Shown piece by piece: positions 7,972-14,020 of a stretch of DNA of 22,083 nucleotides (position 1 is the first letter of the stretch; each line of letters opens with the position of its first letter). The notes beneath the pieces were generated by a model. The model did no database searches, was not told the origin of the DNA, and worked only from the letters and a program-made list of their open reading frames with translations. The DNA is from UBA9464 sp003445095 (GTDB lineage: Bacteria; Verrucomicrobiota; Verrucomicrobiia; Limisphaerales; UBA9464). The position numbers were made by a program, and so were the translations under genes. Where the stretch lies: positions 1-22,083 of the forward strand of contig DAOMZG010000093.1 in the NCBI GenBank assembly GCA_035437945.1, written 5' to 3'.

Positions 7972-8787
7972 TCAGCGCCCGTTCTGCTCCACAAAGGCTT
8001 TCGCCTTCGCGACGAATTCATTCGGATCGCGCGCGAAGTCATTGCTATCTGTCTCGATCGCCAGCACACCGGTCCATCCGGTCTTCTTTAATTCCGCCAG
8101 CAGCTTGTTCAGGTTCCCCTGCCCTTCCCCAATCTGAGTGTCGAAAGAAACGTCGTCGCCTTGGGTCTTCTCCACTTTCTTATCCTTCAAATGAATGTCG
8201 TACACCCGGCCGTCATATTCCTGGAAGACCTTCGTAGGATCCATTCCCGTGGAGGTAATCCACCCCGCGTCCATGCACACGCCGACATGTGGATCAAGTC
8301 CCTTGAGGAGCGTTCGGACCACGAGCGGGTTGCCATAAAGCGAACGAATGCCGTGATTGTGGATCGCCACCTTGATGTCGTACTCCTTCGCTAGGTCGGC
8401 GAGGTTGTTCAAGATTCGAAAGTCAGGCGGCTCAACGATGATGAGCTTGATCCCCATATCTTTGGCGAAATTGAACAGTTTGCGATTTTCCTCTTTATCC
8501 AATGACGTGCCGGCGACGCCGAATGTGTAGGCTCTCAGTCCGTTCGCCTCGAGCACCGCTTTCTTCTTGAGGTACTCCTCCCGCGGGGAATTGGGATCAA
8601 TGTGTTTGGCGATGACCTGAAGATTGGTGATGCCCTGCTTCTTGGCGAAGGCAACTACCTGATCGAAGTTCATCTCGCGCAGGGTCCACGTTTGGATACC
8701 CAACTGACCGGAGAGATCGGCGGCGGTGGCACTGGCCAAATTGCAGGCGACGAGCCCGCAGCTAAGGAAGAGTTTTGCGAGTTTCAT
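7972..8787 (-). CDS. Secreted TIM-barrel sugar phosphate isomerase/epimerase-like protein
   Basis: A 271-residue member of the AP-endonuclease-2/xylose-isomerase-like TIM-barrel superfamily. The start gives a signal peptide (KLFLSCGLVACNLASATA), so it acts outside the cytoplasm. Candidate metal ligands lie on successive barrel strands: Glu in 'KLIIVEPPD', His in 'KVAIHNHG', Asp in 'VGVCMDAGW', His in 'YDIHLKDKK' and Glu in 'VLAIETDSN'. The order E-H-D-H-E fits the family's metal site for sugar isomerisation or epimerisation. Exported homologues are frequent in Planctomycetes and Verrucomicrobia and are thought to work on oligosaccharide breakdown products; the substrate is unknown. It follows the TSUP gene after 75 bp on the same strand and is separated from the next gene by the REP-like palindrome. 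Confidence 0.87.
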   Translation of the reverse strand: MKLAKLFLSCGLVACNLASATAADLSGQLGIQTWTLREMNFDQVVAFAKKQGITNLQVIAKHIDPNSPREEYLKKKAVLEANGLRAYTFGVAGTSLDKEENRKLFNFAKDMGIKLIIVEPPDFRILNNLADLAKEYDIKVAIHNHGIRSLYGNPLVVRTLLKGLDPHVGVCMDAGWITSTGMDPTKVFQEYDGRVYDIHLKDKKVEKTQGDDVSFDTQIGEGQGNLNKLLAELKKTGWTGVLAIETDSNDFARDPNEFVAKAKAFVEQNGR

Positions 8788-8862
8788 TGGTGCGTCGAGA
8801 CGTTATGCGCCGCGGTGATTCCACATGCAAGCCAACGCGCAGCGGACGAGTGGCACATCACG

Positions 8863-9648
8863 CTAAAAGGCGCCGAGCAATTTCGTTGCGGCCAAGATCG
8901 CGAAGGCGAGGACCAAGGAGTCGAATCCCCGTTGGGGAAGTTTGGCCACGACCAAGCGCCCGACCAGCAGGCCCAGACCAATCACCGGAACGAGCACCAA
9001 GTTGAAGAGCAACGTGTGCCCCGTAATTAGGCCAAGCTGCGCACTGAACGGAACCTTGATGAGGTTGATCAACAGGAAAAACCACGCGCTGGTTCCCACG
9101 AATTGATCCTTAGGAAGAGCGACCGCCAAGAGGTACAGCGCCATCACCGGGCCGGCGGCGTTGGCCATCATGGTGGTGACGCCGGCGATAAATCCCATGG
9201 TCACCGCAAACGCTCGCGTGTGCGGAACGTCGGCGAACCAAAGTGGTCTCCAGTTGCGACCGAGCTGCACGCAAGCCAGCGCCAGGACAATCCCGCCAAT
9301 CACGAAATTGAACTTAACGCCCGGCACACCGGTCGCCTGCGCCCACCGCATGATTCCCCATCCCGCGACTACTCCCACTACGGCCGGCGGTAAAGTGCGG
9401 GCGACATGAGACCATTGGGCGTGACGCCGGAACAACCACACCGCCCCCAGATCACCGGCGATGAGCATCGGCAACACCACTCCGGTGGACGCCAATCCGG
9501 GAAACAATTCTGCAAAAATGAGAATGTGCAGAAGGCTGATTCCCGGCAGACCACTTTTCGAGATGCCGACCCCCAAAGCGGCGACCAGCGCGAGCACCCA
9601 TTGGCTCAGTGAGAAATCCGGTAGCACGACCAGACAAGAGAACCACAA
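8863..9648 (-). CDS. TSUP family membrane permease (TauE/SafE type)
   Basis: A 261-residue inner-membrane protein with seven or eight hydrophobic segments. Repeat 1 has 'ALGVGISKSGLPGISLLH' and repeat 2 has 'GFIAGVTTMMANAAGPVMAL', the paired signature of the TauE/SafE (TSUP) family, which exports sulfite, sulfoacetate or other small organosulfur and organic anions. The frame opens with a TTG at 9648; a GTG at 9627 is an alternative start still before the first helix. It sits 33 bp after the small two-TM protein gene and near DAHP synthase, possibly in one transcript. No sulfur-metabolism gene is in the window, so the substrate is open. Confidence 0.87.
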   Translation of the reverse strand: MWFSCLVVLPDFSLSQWVLALVAALGVGISKSGLPGISLLHILIFAELFPGLASTGVVLPMLIAGDLGAVWLFRRHAQWSHVARTLPPAVVGVVAGWGIMRWAQATGVPGVKFNFVIGGIVLALACVQLGRNWRPLWFADVPHTRAFAVTMGFIAGVTTMMANAAGPVMALYLLAVALPKDQFVGTSAWFFLLINLIKVPFSAQLGLITGHTLLFNLVLVPVIGLGLLVGRLVVAKLPQRGFDSLVLAFAILAATKLLGAF

Positions 9649-9681
9649 ACCTGAGTGACAGAGCCACCACGCTCACCGCAG

Positions 9682-9885
9682 CTAGATTGGAATAAACGGC
9701 GGTGGTGCCAGGATTCCGAACTTCCACAACAACCACCACGCCGCGGCAGCCACCGCCAAGAGGGCGGCGACCCAAAACAACAGTCGAACGAGCGACTTCG
9801 TGACCTTCCAAATCACGACCAACCCGATCATGGCGACCACCACCAGTCCCGCCGCGATCAGGTACCCTTGCACCGAGCTACTCAC
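9682..9885 (-). CDS. Small two-TM membrane protein
   Basis: A 67-residue protein with two hydrophobic helices, at about residues 8-25 (YLIAAGLVVVAMIGLVVI) and 32-52 (LLFWVAALLAVAAAAWWLLW), joined by a short basic loop 'WKVTKSLVR'. It ends in a Pro-rich tail 'APPPFIPI'. I do not recognise a family. The start is a GTG 6 bp after the DAHP synthase stop, which suggests translational coupling; the next gene (TSUP) follows after 33 bp. It could be a small subunit or merely a conserved filler in this operon. Position and composition support a real gene. Confidence 0.55.
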   Translation of the reverse strand: MSSSVQGYLIAAGLVVVAMIGLVVIWKVTKSLVRLLFWVAALLAVAAAAWWLLWKFGILAPPPFIPI

Positions 9886-9891
9886 GGAATT

Positions 9892-10962
9892 TCAAGCGAC
9901 CGCGTGCACGGGCTTCGCCGCTCGGAGCCGCTCCGCGCCATGGCGCAACATCCGCTCCGTGACATCCCAACCCAAGCACGCGTCGGTGAGCGAGACGCCA
10001 TAACGCAAATCCGCCAGGTTCTTGGGAATCGGCTGATTCCCCTCGAACAAATGGCTCTCGATCATCACCCCAATCAACGGCTCGCAGCCTTCGACGCGTT
10101 GCGAGATCAAGTTCAGCCACACTTCTTCCTGTTTCGCGTGCTGTTTGCTCGAATTCGCGTGCGAGCAATCCACCATCAAACCATCCGGCAATCCCGCTTT
10201 CCGCAATTGCTCCGCCGCCTCGGCGATACTGGCGGCGTCAAAATTCGTGCGTAACCGGCCGCCTCGCAGCACCACATGGCCCTCGGGATTCCCCACCGTC
10301 TGCACCACGGCGACAGCTCCCGATTCGTCAATTCCTAGGAAATGATGCCGGTGCCGCGCGCTCAACATCGCGTCGATCGCGATCTGCAACGACCCATCCG
10401 TCCCATTCTTCAGTCCCACCGGCATCGACAGCCCACTCGCCATTTCACGATGGGTCTGACTCTCCGTCGTTCGCGCGCCGATCGCCGCCCAGGTCACCAA
10501 GTCCGCCGTGTATTGAGGAACGATGGGGTCCAGAAACTCCGTCGCGGCGGGAATTCCCAGGTCGTTAATCTCGAGCAACAGCTTTCGCGCCACTCGCAAT
10601 CCTTCCTCGACGTCGTACGTGCCATCGAGATTGGGATCGTTGATCAACCCCTTCCAACCAATCGTGGTACGCGGCTTCTCAAAATAAACGCGCATGACCA
10701 GAAAGAGCTGGTCCTGAACTGCCGGCGCGAGCTCGGCCAGGCGTCGGCCGTACTCCAACGCGCTCACCGGATCGTGAATCGAGCACGGCCCGAGCACGAC
10801 CAGCATCCGCGGATCCTCGCGGCGCAGGATGCGTTGAACGGTGGCGCGGCCATTCACGACCGTGGCATTGCTGCGTTCGGTCATGGGTAACTCGGCCTTC
10901 AGCGCTGACGGCGCCTGAAGCCGACGGGTGCGGACGACCCGCAGGTCGTGCGTGGGTTGCAT
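9892..10962 (-). CDS. aroG: 3-deoxy-7-phosphoheptulonate (DAHP) synthase, class I alpha
   Basis: It condenses phosphoenolpyruvate and erythrose-4-phosphate to DAHP, the entry step of the shikimate pathway, in the cytoplasm. Family signatures are complete: 'MLVVLGPCSIHDPVSALEYG', 'MRVYFEKPRTTIGWKGLIND', 'LDGTYDVEEGL', 'AATEFLDPIVPQY', 'AIGARTTESQTHREMASGLS', 'PVGLKNGTDG', 'GLMVDCSHANSSKQ' and 'GVMIESHLFEGNQ'. These include the metal-binding Cys, His, Glu and the PEP-contacting Arg and Lys motifs. The ATG at 10962 gives 356 residues, the normal length of the AroF/G/H type; the frame runs 7 codons further upstream. This type is normally feedback-inhibited by an aromatic amino acid, but which one cannot be told here, so the symbol stands for the family. 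Confidence 0.93.
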   Translation of the reverse strand: MQPTHDLRVVRTRRLQAPSALKAELPMTERSNATVVNGRATVQRILRREDPRMLVVLGPCSIHDPVSALEYGRRLAELAPAVQDQLFLVMRVYFEKPRTTIGWKGLINDPNLDGTYDVEEGLRVARKLLLEINDLGIPAATEFLDPIVPQYTADLVTWAAIGARTTESQTHREMASGLSMPVGLKNGTDGSLQIAIDAMLSARHRHHFLGIDESGAVAVVQTVGNPEGHVVLRGGRLRTNFDAASIAEAAEQLRKAGLPDGLMVDCSHANSSKQHAKQEEVWLNLISQRVEGCEPLIGVMIESHLFEGNQPIPKNLADLRYGVSLTDACLGWDVTERMLRHGAERLRAAKPVHAVA

Positions 10963-11084
10963 AACGTGGATGGAAGTTAGCAAGCGGAAGGGTCGTTGGC
11001 GAGGCGCGGCTTGTCGGGAGATATGTTCTGGCTCGCCGCCGGCAAACCGCGCGATCCAACATCAACCCACCGGAGCAACTCCTG

Positions 11085-11753
11085 ATGGAAAAGAAAAAGA
11101 AGAAGCTGCTGGATGCTGATACCTGGAAACGCGACGCCCACCTCGTTGAAACGACGTTGACTCTGCGCAAGGAACTCGGCGGCGACTTGTTTGAAGATTA
11201 CAACCTCTTCCGCGACCGCGTGGATGACGCCATTAAGCAGCTCGACCTCAAATTCACCGCCGCCGACTTGAAGACCGTTCTCCGCGCCGTGAGCTGGCGT
11301 GTCGAGACCGCTCCGCCCGTCATTGACAAACTCCTGAAGGAGGAGTCGGACGCTTTGCACGGCCGTTATCCGCTCTCGATTCTCGGCCAGTCGGAAATCT
11401 CAAATCGGAAATCTAAGATCCGAAGCGTGAGCTTCGAGCCGGATCCCAACCCGCGCGACACGGAACAGAACTCGTTCCTCGAGGCGCCATCGTCCGGCCT
11501 TCCGGGGGACCTGCCCTCCGAAGCTACGGCGAAGGTGGGCATCGAAGCGTTCATCCGCCGCGAGATCCTGCCCTACACTCCCGATGCGTGGATCAAGGCG
11601 GACGCCACCAAGATCGGCTACGAAATCAGCTTCACCCGCCACTTCTACCAACCCCAGCCGCTGCGCACGCTGGAGCAAATCCGCGCCGACATCCTCGCCG
11701 TGGAGAAGGAAGCCGAGGGTTTGCTGGATGAACTGCTGAAAGGAGGTGCATGA
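11085..11753 (+). pseudogene. hsdM: hsdM remnant: C-terminal part of type I R-M methyltransferase
   Basis: The 222-residue frame matches only the C-terminal region of type I methylase subunits: 'KLLDADTWKRDAHLVE', 'LRKELGGDLFEDYNLFRDRV', 'VLRAVSWRVETAPPVI', 'VSFEPDPNPRDTEQ', 'GIEAFIRREILPYTPDAWI' and 'KIGYEISFTRHFYQPQPLRT'. The N-terminal specificity domain and the SAM-binding/NPPY catalytic core are absent, so it cannot methylate DNA. The region between 'LHGRYP' and 'SFEPDPN' contains a 14-bp tandem repeat foreign to the family. The ATG has GGAG nine bases upstream, and the frame has no stop, so a fragment may still be made. Its TGA overlaps the next ATG (ATGA). The DAHP synthase gene starts 122 bp away, at the presumed deletion junction. 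Confidence 0.75.
11391..11418 (+). repeat. 14-bp tandem duplication inside hsdM remnant
   Basis: TCGGAAATCTCAAA is followed directly by TCGGAAATCTAAGA, 12 of 14 bases identical. It encodes 'SEISNRKSKI' within the HsdM remnant, where homologues as I remember them have a short direct link. Such A/T-richer TCGGAAATCTCAAA-type units stand out against the GC-rich surroundings. Confidence 0.5.
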
Positions 11754-13159
11754 GCACCACACCCGAACAAATCAATTTGTGGCGCAGTGCCCCTTCCGAG
11801 AATCAACGCTTGGAATTCAAGGAGGCGAAGGCGCAATTCGATTCCCGCACGCTCTGCAAATATTGCGTCGCGCTCGCCAACGAAGGCGGTGGCCATCTTC
11901 TATTTGGAATAGCGGACAAGCCTCCGCGCTCGGTTGTCGGAACCGCCGCCGTGAACGATCCCGTCGGCATGGCGGAAAAGCTTTTTCAAACGCTCGGTTT
12001 CCGCGTGGATGTCGAAGCTGTTAACCATCCGGATGGGCGCGTGGTGGTGTTCCACATTCCTTCCCGGCCGCGGGGAACGGCGTATCACTTGGAGGGCACT
12101 TACTTCATGCGTGCTGGCGAGGAACTCGTGCCCATGAGCGAAGACCAATTGCGCCGGATTTTTGCTGAGGGCGAACCAGACTTGTTAGAGGAACACACTA
12201 AGACAGGGCTGGATGCCGGCCAGGTCGTGGAACTTCTCGACACGCAGGGTTTCTTCGAGCTGCTCAAGTTGCCATACCCCACAGACCAAGCGGGCGTGCT
12301 GGACCGCCTCCAACAGGAGCGTCTGGTGGACTTGATCGGCGGTGGCTACGCCATTCGTCGCCTTGGTGCGCTGCTACTTGCAAAACGCCTGAAAGATTTC
12401 CTGGGCATCTCACGGAAAGCTCCGCGCGTGGTCGTTTACTCAGGCAACTCGAAGTTGGACACAAAACTGGATCAGCTAGGCACGAAAGGTTACGCCGTCG
12501 GTTTTCAGGCTCTCATCGGCTTTATTATGGCGCAGCTCCCGCAGAACGAGGTCATTCAAGATGCCTTGCGGAAAGAAGTGAAACTTGTGCCCGAGATCGC
12601 CATCCGCGAGCTCGTCGCCAACGCCCTCATCCATCAGGATTTTCGCGTCACCGGCGCATCCGTCATGGTCGAGATTTACTCCGACCGCGTCGAAATCTCG
12701 AATCCAGGCGATCCAATCGTTCCCGTGGACCGGTTCATTGATGGCTACCAGTCCCGGAACGAACGCCTCGCGGACCTCATGCGCCGCTTCGCCATCTGTG
12801 AGGAAAAGGGCAGCGGCGTGGACAAGGTGATCCAAGCCATCGAACTCCACCAACTCCCCGCGCCGGATTTTCGCGCCGGCTTCAGGCGCTTCTCAGTTCT
12901 CCTCTCTGCGCCCCGCCCGTTCGAGACCATGGAGCGGAATGACCGCATCCGCGCCTGTTACCAGCACTGCTGCCTCTGTTACGTCCTGAACCAGAAAATG
13001 ACCAACCAGAGCCTCCGCGAACGGTTCAAGCTGCCGGCGGAGAAAATGGCCACCATTTCCCAGACCATTTCCGCCGCCCTTGACGCCGGGATCATCAAGA
13101 TCACCGACCCGGCTCAATCTGCTCCGCGCTACCGCAGTTACCTTCCATTTTGGGCCTGA
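11750..13159 (+). CDS. AlbA_2 (Schlafen-like) DNA-binding/HATPase ATP-binding protein of type I R-M loci
   Basis: A full-length 469-residue protein. Residues ~15-130 form an AlbA_2/Schlafen-like domain: 'NQRLEFKEAKAQFDS', 'YCVALANEGGGHLLFGI', 'TYFMRAGEELVPM'. Residues ~270-385 form a GHKL-type ATP-binding domain: N-box 'IRELVANALIHQDF' (Asn290 region), 'VEIYSDRVEISNPGDP' and glycine box 'CEEKGSGVDKVIQAI'. The C-terminus ('MTNQSLRERF', 'ATISQTISAALDAGIIK') is a winged helix. This architecture is a regular companion of hsdM and hsdS, probably a regulator or accessory DNA-binding ATPase. Here it is ATGA-coupled to the hsdM remnant and followed by hsdS fragments. All key motifs remain, so it may have outlived the R-M system. 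A Cys-rich patch 'CYQHCCLCY' precedes the winged helix. Confidence 0.88.
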   Translation: MSTTPEQINLWRSAPSENQRLEFKEAKAQFDSRTLCKYCVALANEGGGHLLFGIADKPPRSVVGTAAVNDPVGMAEKLFQTLGFRVDVEAVNHPDGRVVVFHIPSRPRGTAYHLEGTYFMRAGEELVPMSEDQLRRIFAEGEPDLLEEHTKTGLDAGQVVELLDTQGFFELLKLPYPTDQAGVLDRLQQERLVDLIGGGYAIRRLGALLLAKRLKDFLGISRKAPRVVVYSGNSKLDTKLDQLGTKGYAVGFQALIGFIMAQLPQNEVIQDALRKEVKLVPEIAIRELVANALIHQDFRVTGASVMVEIYSDRVEISNPGDPIVPVDRFIDGYQSRNERLADLMRRFAICEEKGSGVDKVIQAIELHQLPAPDFRAGFRRFSVLLSAPRPFETMERNDRIRACYQHCCLCYVLNQKMTNQSLRERFKLPAEKMATISQTISAALDAGIIKITDPAQSAPRYRSYLPFWA

Positions 13160-13162
13160 TCA

Positions 13163-13247
13163 CCAACTTAAACGCAAAGCCAATGAACCATTCTCTGAAC
13201 GCGCAAGTAATTGAAAACGTTGAGCTTGCCAACTTAAACGCAAAGCC
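13163..13247 (+). repeat. 19-bp direct repeat pair after the AlbA_2 gene
   Basis: CCAACTTAAACGCAAAGCC occurs at 13163-13181 and 13229-13247, identical over 19 bp and 66 bp apart, i.e. in the same reading frame. The following bases (AATGAACC and GAATGAGCC) are similar too. The sequence between the copies is not duplicated. It starts 3 bp after the AlbA_2 stop. Confidence 0.6.
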
Positions 13248-13308
13248 GAATGAGCCCTGTCCGCTGCATCCAGGGATGCGTGAAATGACCGCCCGCTTCC
13301 AAGCCTAA
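13183..13308 (+). CDS. Possible 41-residue small ORF between AlbA_2 and hsdS remnants
   Basis: An ATG at 13183 opens a frame ending TAA at 13306-13308. The product starts 'MNHSLNAQVIENVELANLN' and ends 'GMREMTARFQA'. I recognise no family, and no good ribosome binding site precedes it. The direct repeat unit overlaps its start and lies within it, so 'NLNAKP' is encoded twice, once before the ATG. It may be the tail of a lost gene rather than a gene of its own. Confidence 0.25.
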   Translation: MNHSLNAQVIENVELANLNAKPNEPCPLHPGMREMTARFQA

Positions 13309-13351
13309 AAAACAGACGCGCCATGACCTTCAACCATTGGAAACCTGACCA

Positions 13352-13562
13352 CGCGAGGAGGCACAGCCCATGATCGCCAACCTCCAGCCTTACCCGGAAT
13401 ACAAGGAGTCGGGACTGCCAACGCCAAAGGAGTTGTGCCCTCCAGCCCAGGGTTGCGAGGAACGAGCTACCCTGGGTGCTCGCGGGTTTGATTTGTGCCA
13501 ACCCCGACGGGGCTGCGGCACGGGCGCGGGCCGGATGCGAGGACGCAACCCCGTTGGGGTTG
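13352..13562 (+). repeat. Direct repeat copy 1 (about 210 bp; hsdS start plus hairpins)
   Basis: Begins CGCGAGG before the hsdS-like ATG and ends after the hairpin CAACCCC-GTT-GGGGTTG. It aligns with 13657-13866 at a constant offset of 305 bp, with about fifteen differences over the ~190 bp after the ATG by hand alignment (roughly 92% identity), one of them a single-base deletion in copy 2. Confidence 0.85.
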
Positions 13563-13678
13563 AGGTGATTTTGCGCGTGTTACCCAAGGTAGCGCCGCGA
13601 ACGGCGCAACCTTGGGCTGGAGGACGGAATCCCGTCGGGATTCTCCGGCGCACCCCCGCGAGGCGATGCAACCCATGA
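13370..13678 (+). pseudogene. hsdS: hsdS 5' fragment, copy 1, running into repeat DNA
   Basis: The frame starts 'MIANLQPYPEYKESGLP', the typical opening of type I specificity subunits (usually followed by a 'WLGEVPEHW'-like segment). At codon 18 it switches to 'TPKELCPPAQGCEERATLG', which is a translation of stem-loop repeat DNA, and stays open by chance until the TGA at 13676-13678. There are no target-recognition domains. A strong ribosome site GAGGAGG lies 8 bp before the ATG, so the original initiation region is preserved. The TGA overlaps the ATG of copy 2. The HsdS assignment rests on recognising the ~17-residue start. Confidence 0.65.
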
Positions 13679-13866
13679 TCGCCAACCTTCAGCCTTACCC
13701 GGAAGACAAGGAGTCGGGTCTGCCAACGCCAACGGCGTTGTGTCCTCCAGCCCAGGGTTGCGAGGAACGAGCCACCCTGGGTGCTCGTGGGTTTGATTTG
13801 TGCCAGCCCCAGCGGGGTTGCGGCACGGCGCGGGCCGGACGCGAGGACGCAACCCCGTTCGGGTTG
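13657..13866 (+). repeat. Direct repeat copy 2 (about 210 bp; hsdS start plus hairpins)
   Basis: Second copy of the unit at 13352-13562. It keeps CGCGAGG but the ribosome site is altered (GAGGCGATG in place of GAGGAGGCA). Several of its hairpins pair differently from copy 1: CAACGCC-AAC-GGCGTTG is perfect here and mismatched in copy 1. Confidence 0.85.
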
Positions 13867-13905
13867 CCCGGTTTATTACGTTCTCACGCGCCGATCGGAA
13901 GCTGA
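13675..13905 (+). pseudogene. hsdS: hsdS 5' fragment, copy 2
   Basis: Again 'MIANLQPYPEDKESGLP', then 'TPTALCPPAQGCEERATLG' from the repeat, ending at 13905. It differs from copy 1 at Tyr11 to Asp. The ribosome site is degraded, so translation is less likely than for copy 1. It is clearly a duplicate of the same fragment together with its attached repeat and not an independent hsdS gene. Confidence 0.6.
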
Positions 13906-13995
13906 CAATCCCCGCTATCTGGCTGCGATATTGAGGAATGGTGGGTCGAGGATTCGGGCGGGACGCCCGACTCAGCACGCGGGATGCGCGCGCTC

Positions 13996-14019
13996 CCCGA
14001 CTCTATTTCGGAGTTCGGG
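13996..14019 (-). terminator. Terminator-like hairpin after the pseudopilin-tailed gene
   Basis: On the minus strand CCCGAACTC, a 7-base loop and GAGTCGGG pair with one bulged A, starting 1 bp after the stop codon at 14021. There is no T-run after it, so intrinsic termination is uncertain; it may instead be another unit of the neighbouring hairpin cluster. Confidence 0.35.
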
Positions 14020-14020
14020 T

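Larger units (their letters stand above)
13419..13970. repeat. Array of perfect stem-loops (palindromic repeat cluster)
   Basis: Consecutive inverted repeats: AACGCC/GGAGTT (13420-13434, one mismatch), CCCAGGGT/ACCCTGGG (13446-13476), CCCC-GAC-GGGG (13502-13512), CAACCCC-GTT-GGGGTTG (13546-13562), CCCAAGGT/ACCTTGGG (13583-13616) enclosing GCGCCG-CGAA-CGGCGC (13592-13607), GAATCCC-GTC-GGGATTC (13627-13643), CAACGCC-AAC-GGCGTTG (13724-13740), CCCAGGGT/ACCCTGGG (13751-13781), CAGCCCC-AGC-GGGGTTG (13804-13820), GCAACCC/GGGTTGC (13849-13867) and TCGGGCG-GGA-CGCCCGA (13954-13970). They look like short REP-type units strung together. The family is not identified by name. Confidence 0.8.
13160..14020. 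other. 861-bp region without an intact gene: R-M debris and stem-loop repeats
   Basis: From 13160 to 13369 it holds the 19-bp direct repeats, a possible 41-residue ORF and a 16-codon frame (13323-13373, 'MTFNHWKPDHARRHSP'). The TGA of that frame overlaps the hsdS-like ATG as ATGA, probably the tail of the gene that once preceded hsdS. From 13370 to 13868 it holds two hsdS 5' fragments and stem-loop repeats. From 13869 to 14020 it holds unassigned sequence, one more strong hairpin (13954-13970) and a terminator-like hairpin beside the next gene. No transposase or tRNA is present. Confidence 0.7.

Noticed and set aside
11750..13159. Considered as a Schlafen-type nuclease or abortive-infection toxin
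   Set aside because: It has the AlbA_2 fold motifs with a GHKL ATPase and winged helix but none of the nuclease residues I would expect, so an accessory DNA-binding ATPase is the safer call.
13352..13866. CRISPR-like repeats
   Set aside because: Only two copies of a ~210-bp unit with long imperfect identity; no short regular repeats, no unique spacers, no cas genes.
13390..13978. Several Pro/Arg-rich minus-strand frames across the hairpin cluster
   Set aside because: They are translations of palindromic repeat DNA; the same sequence is open in several frames on both strands and shows no domain.
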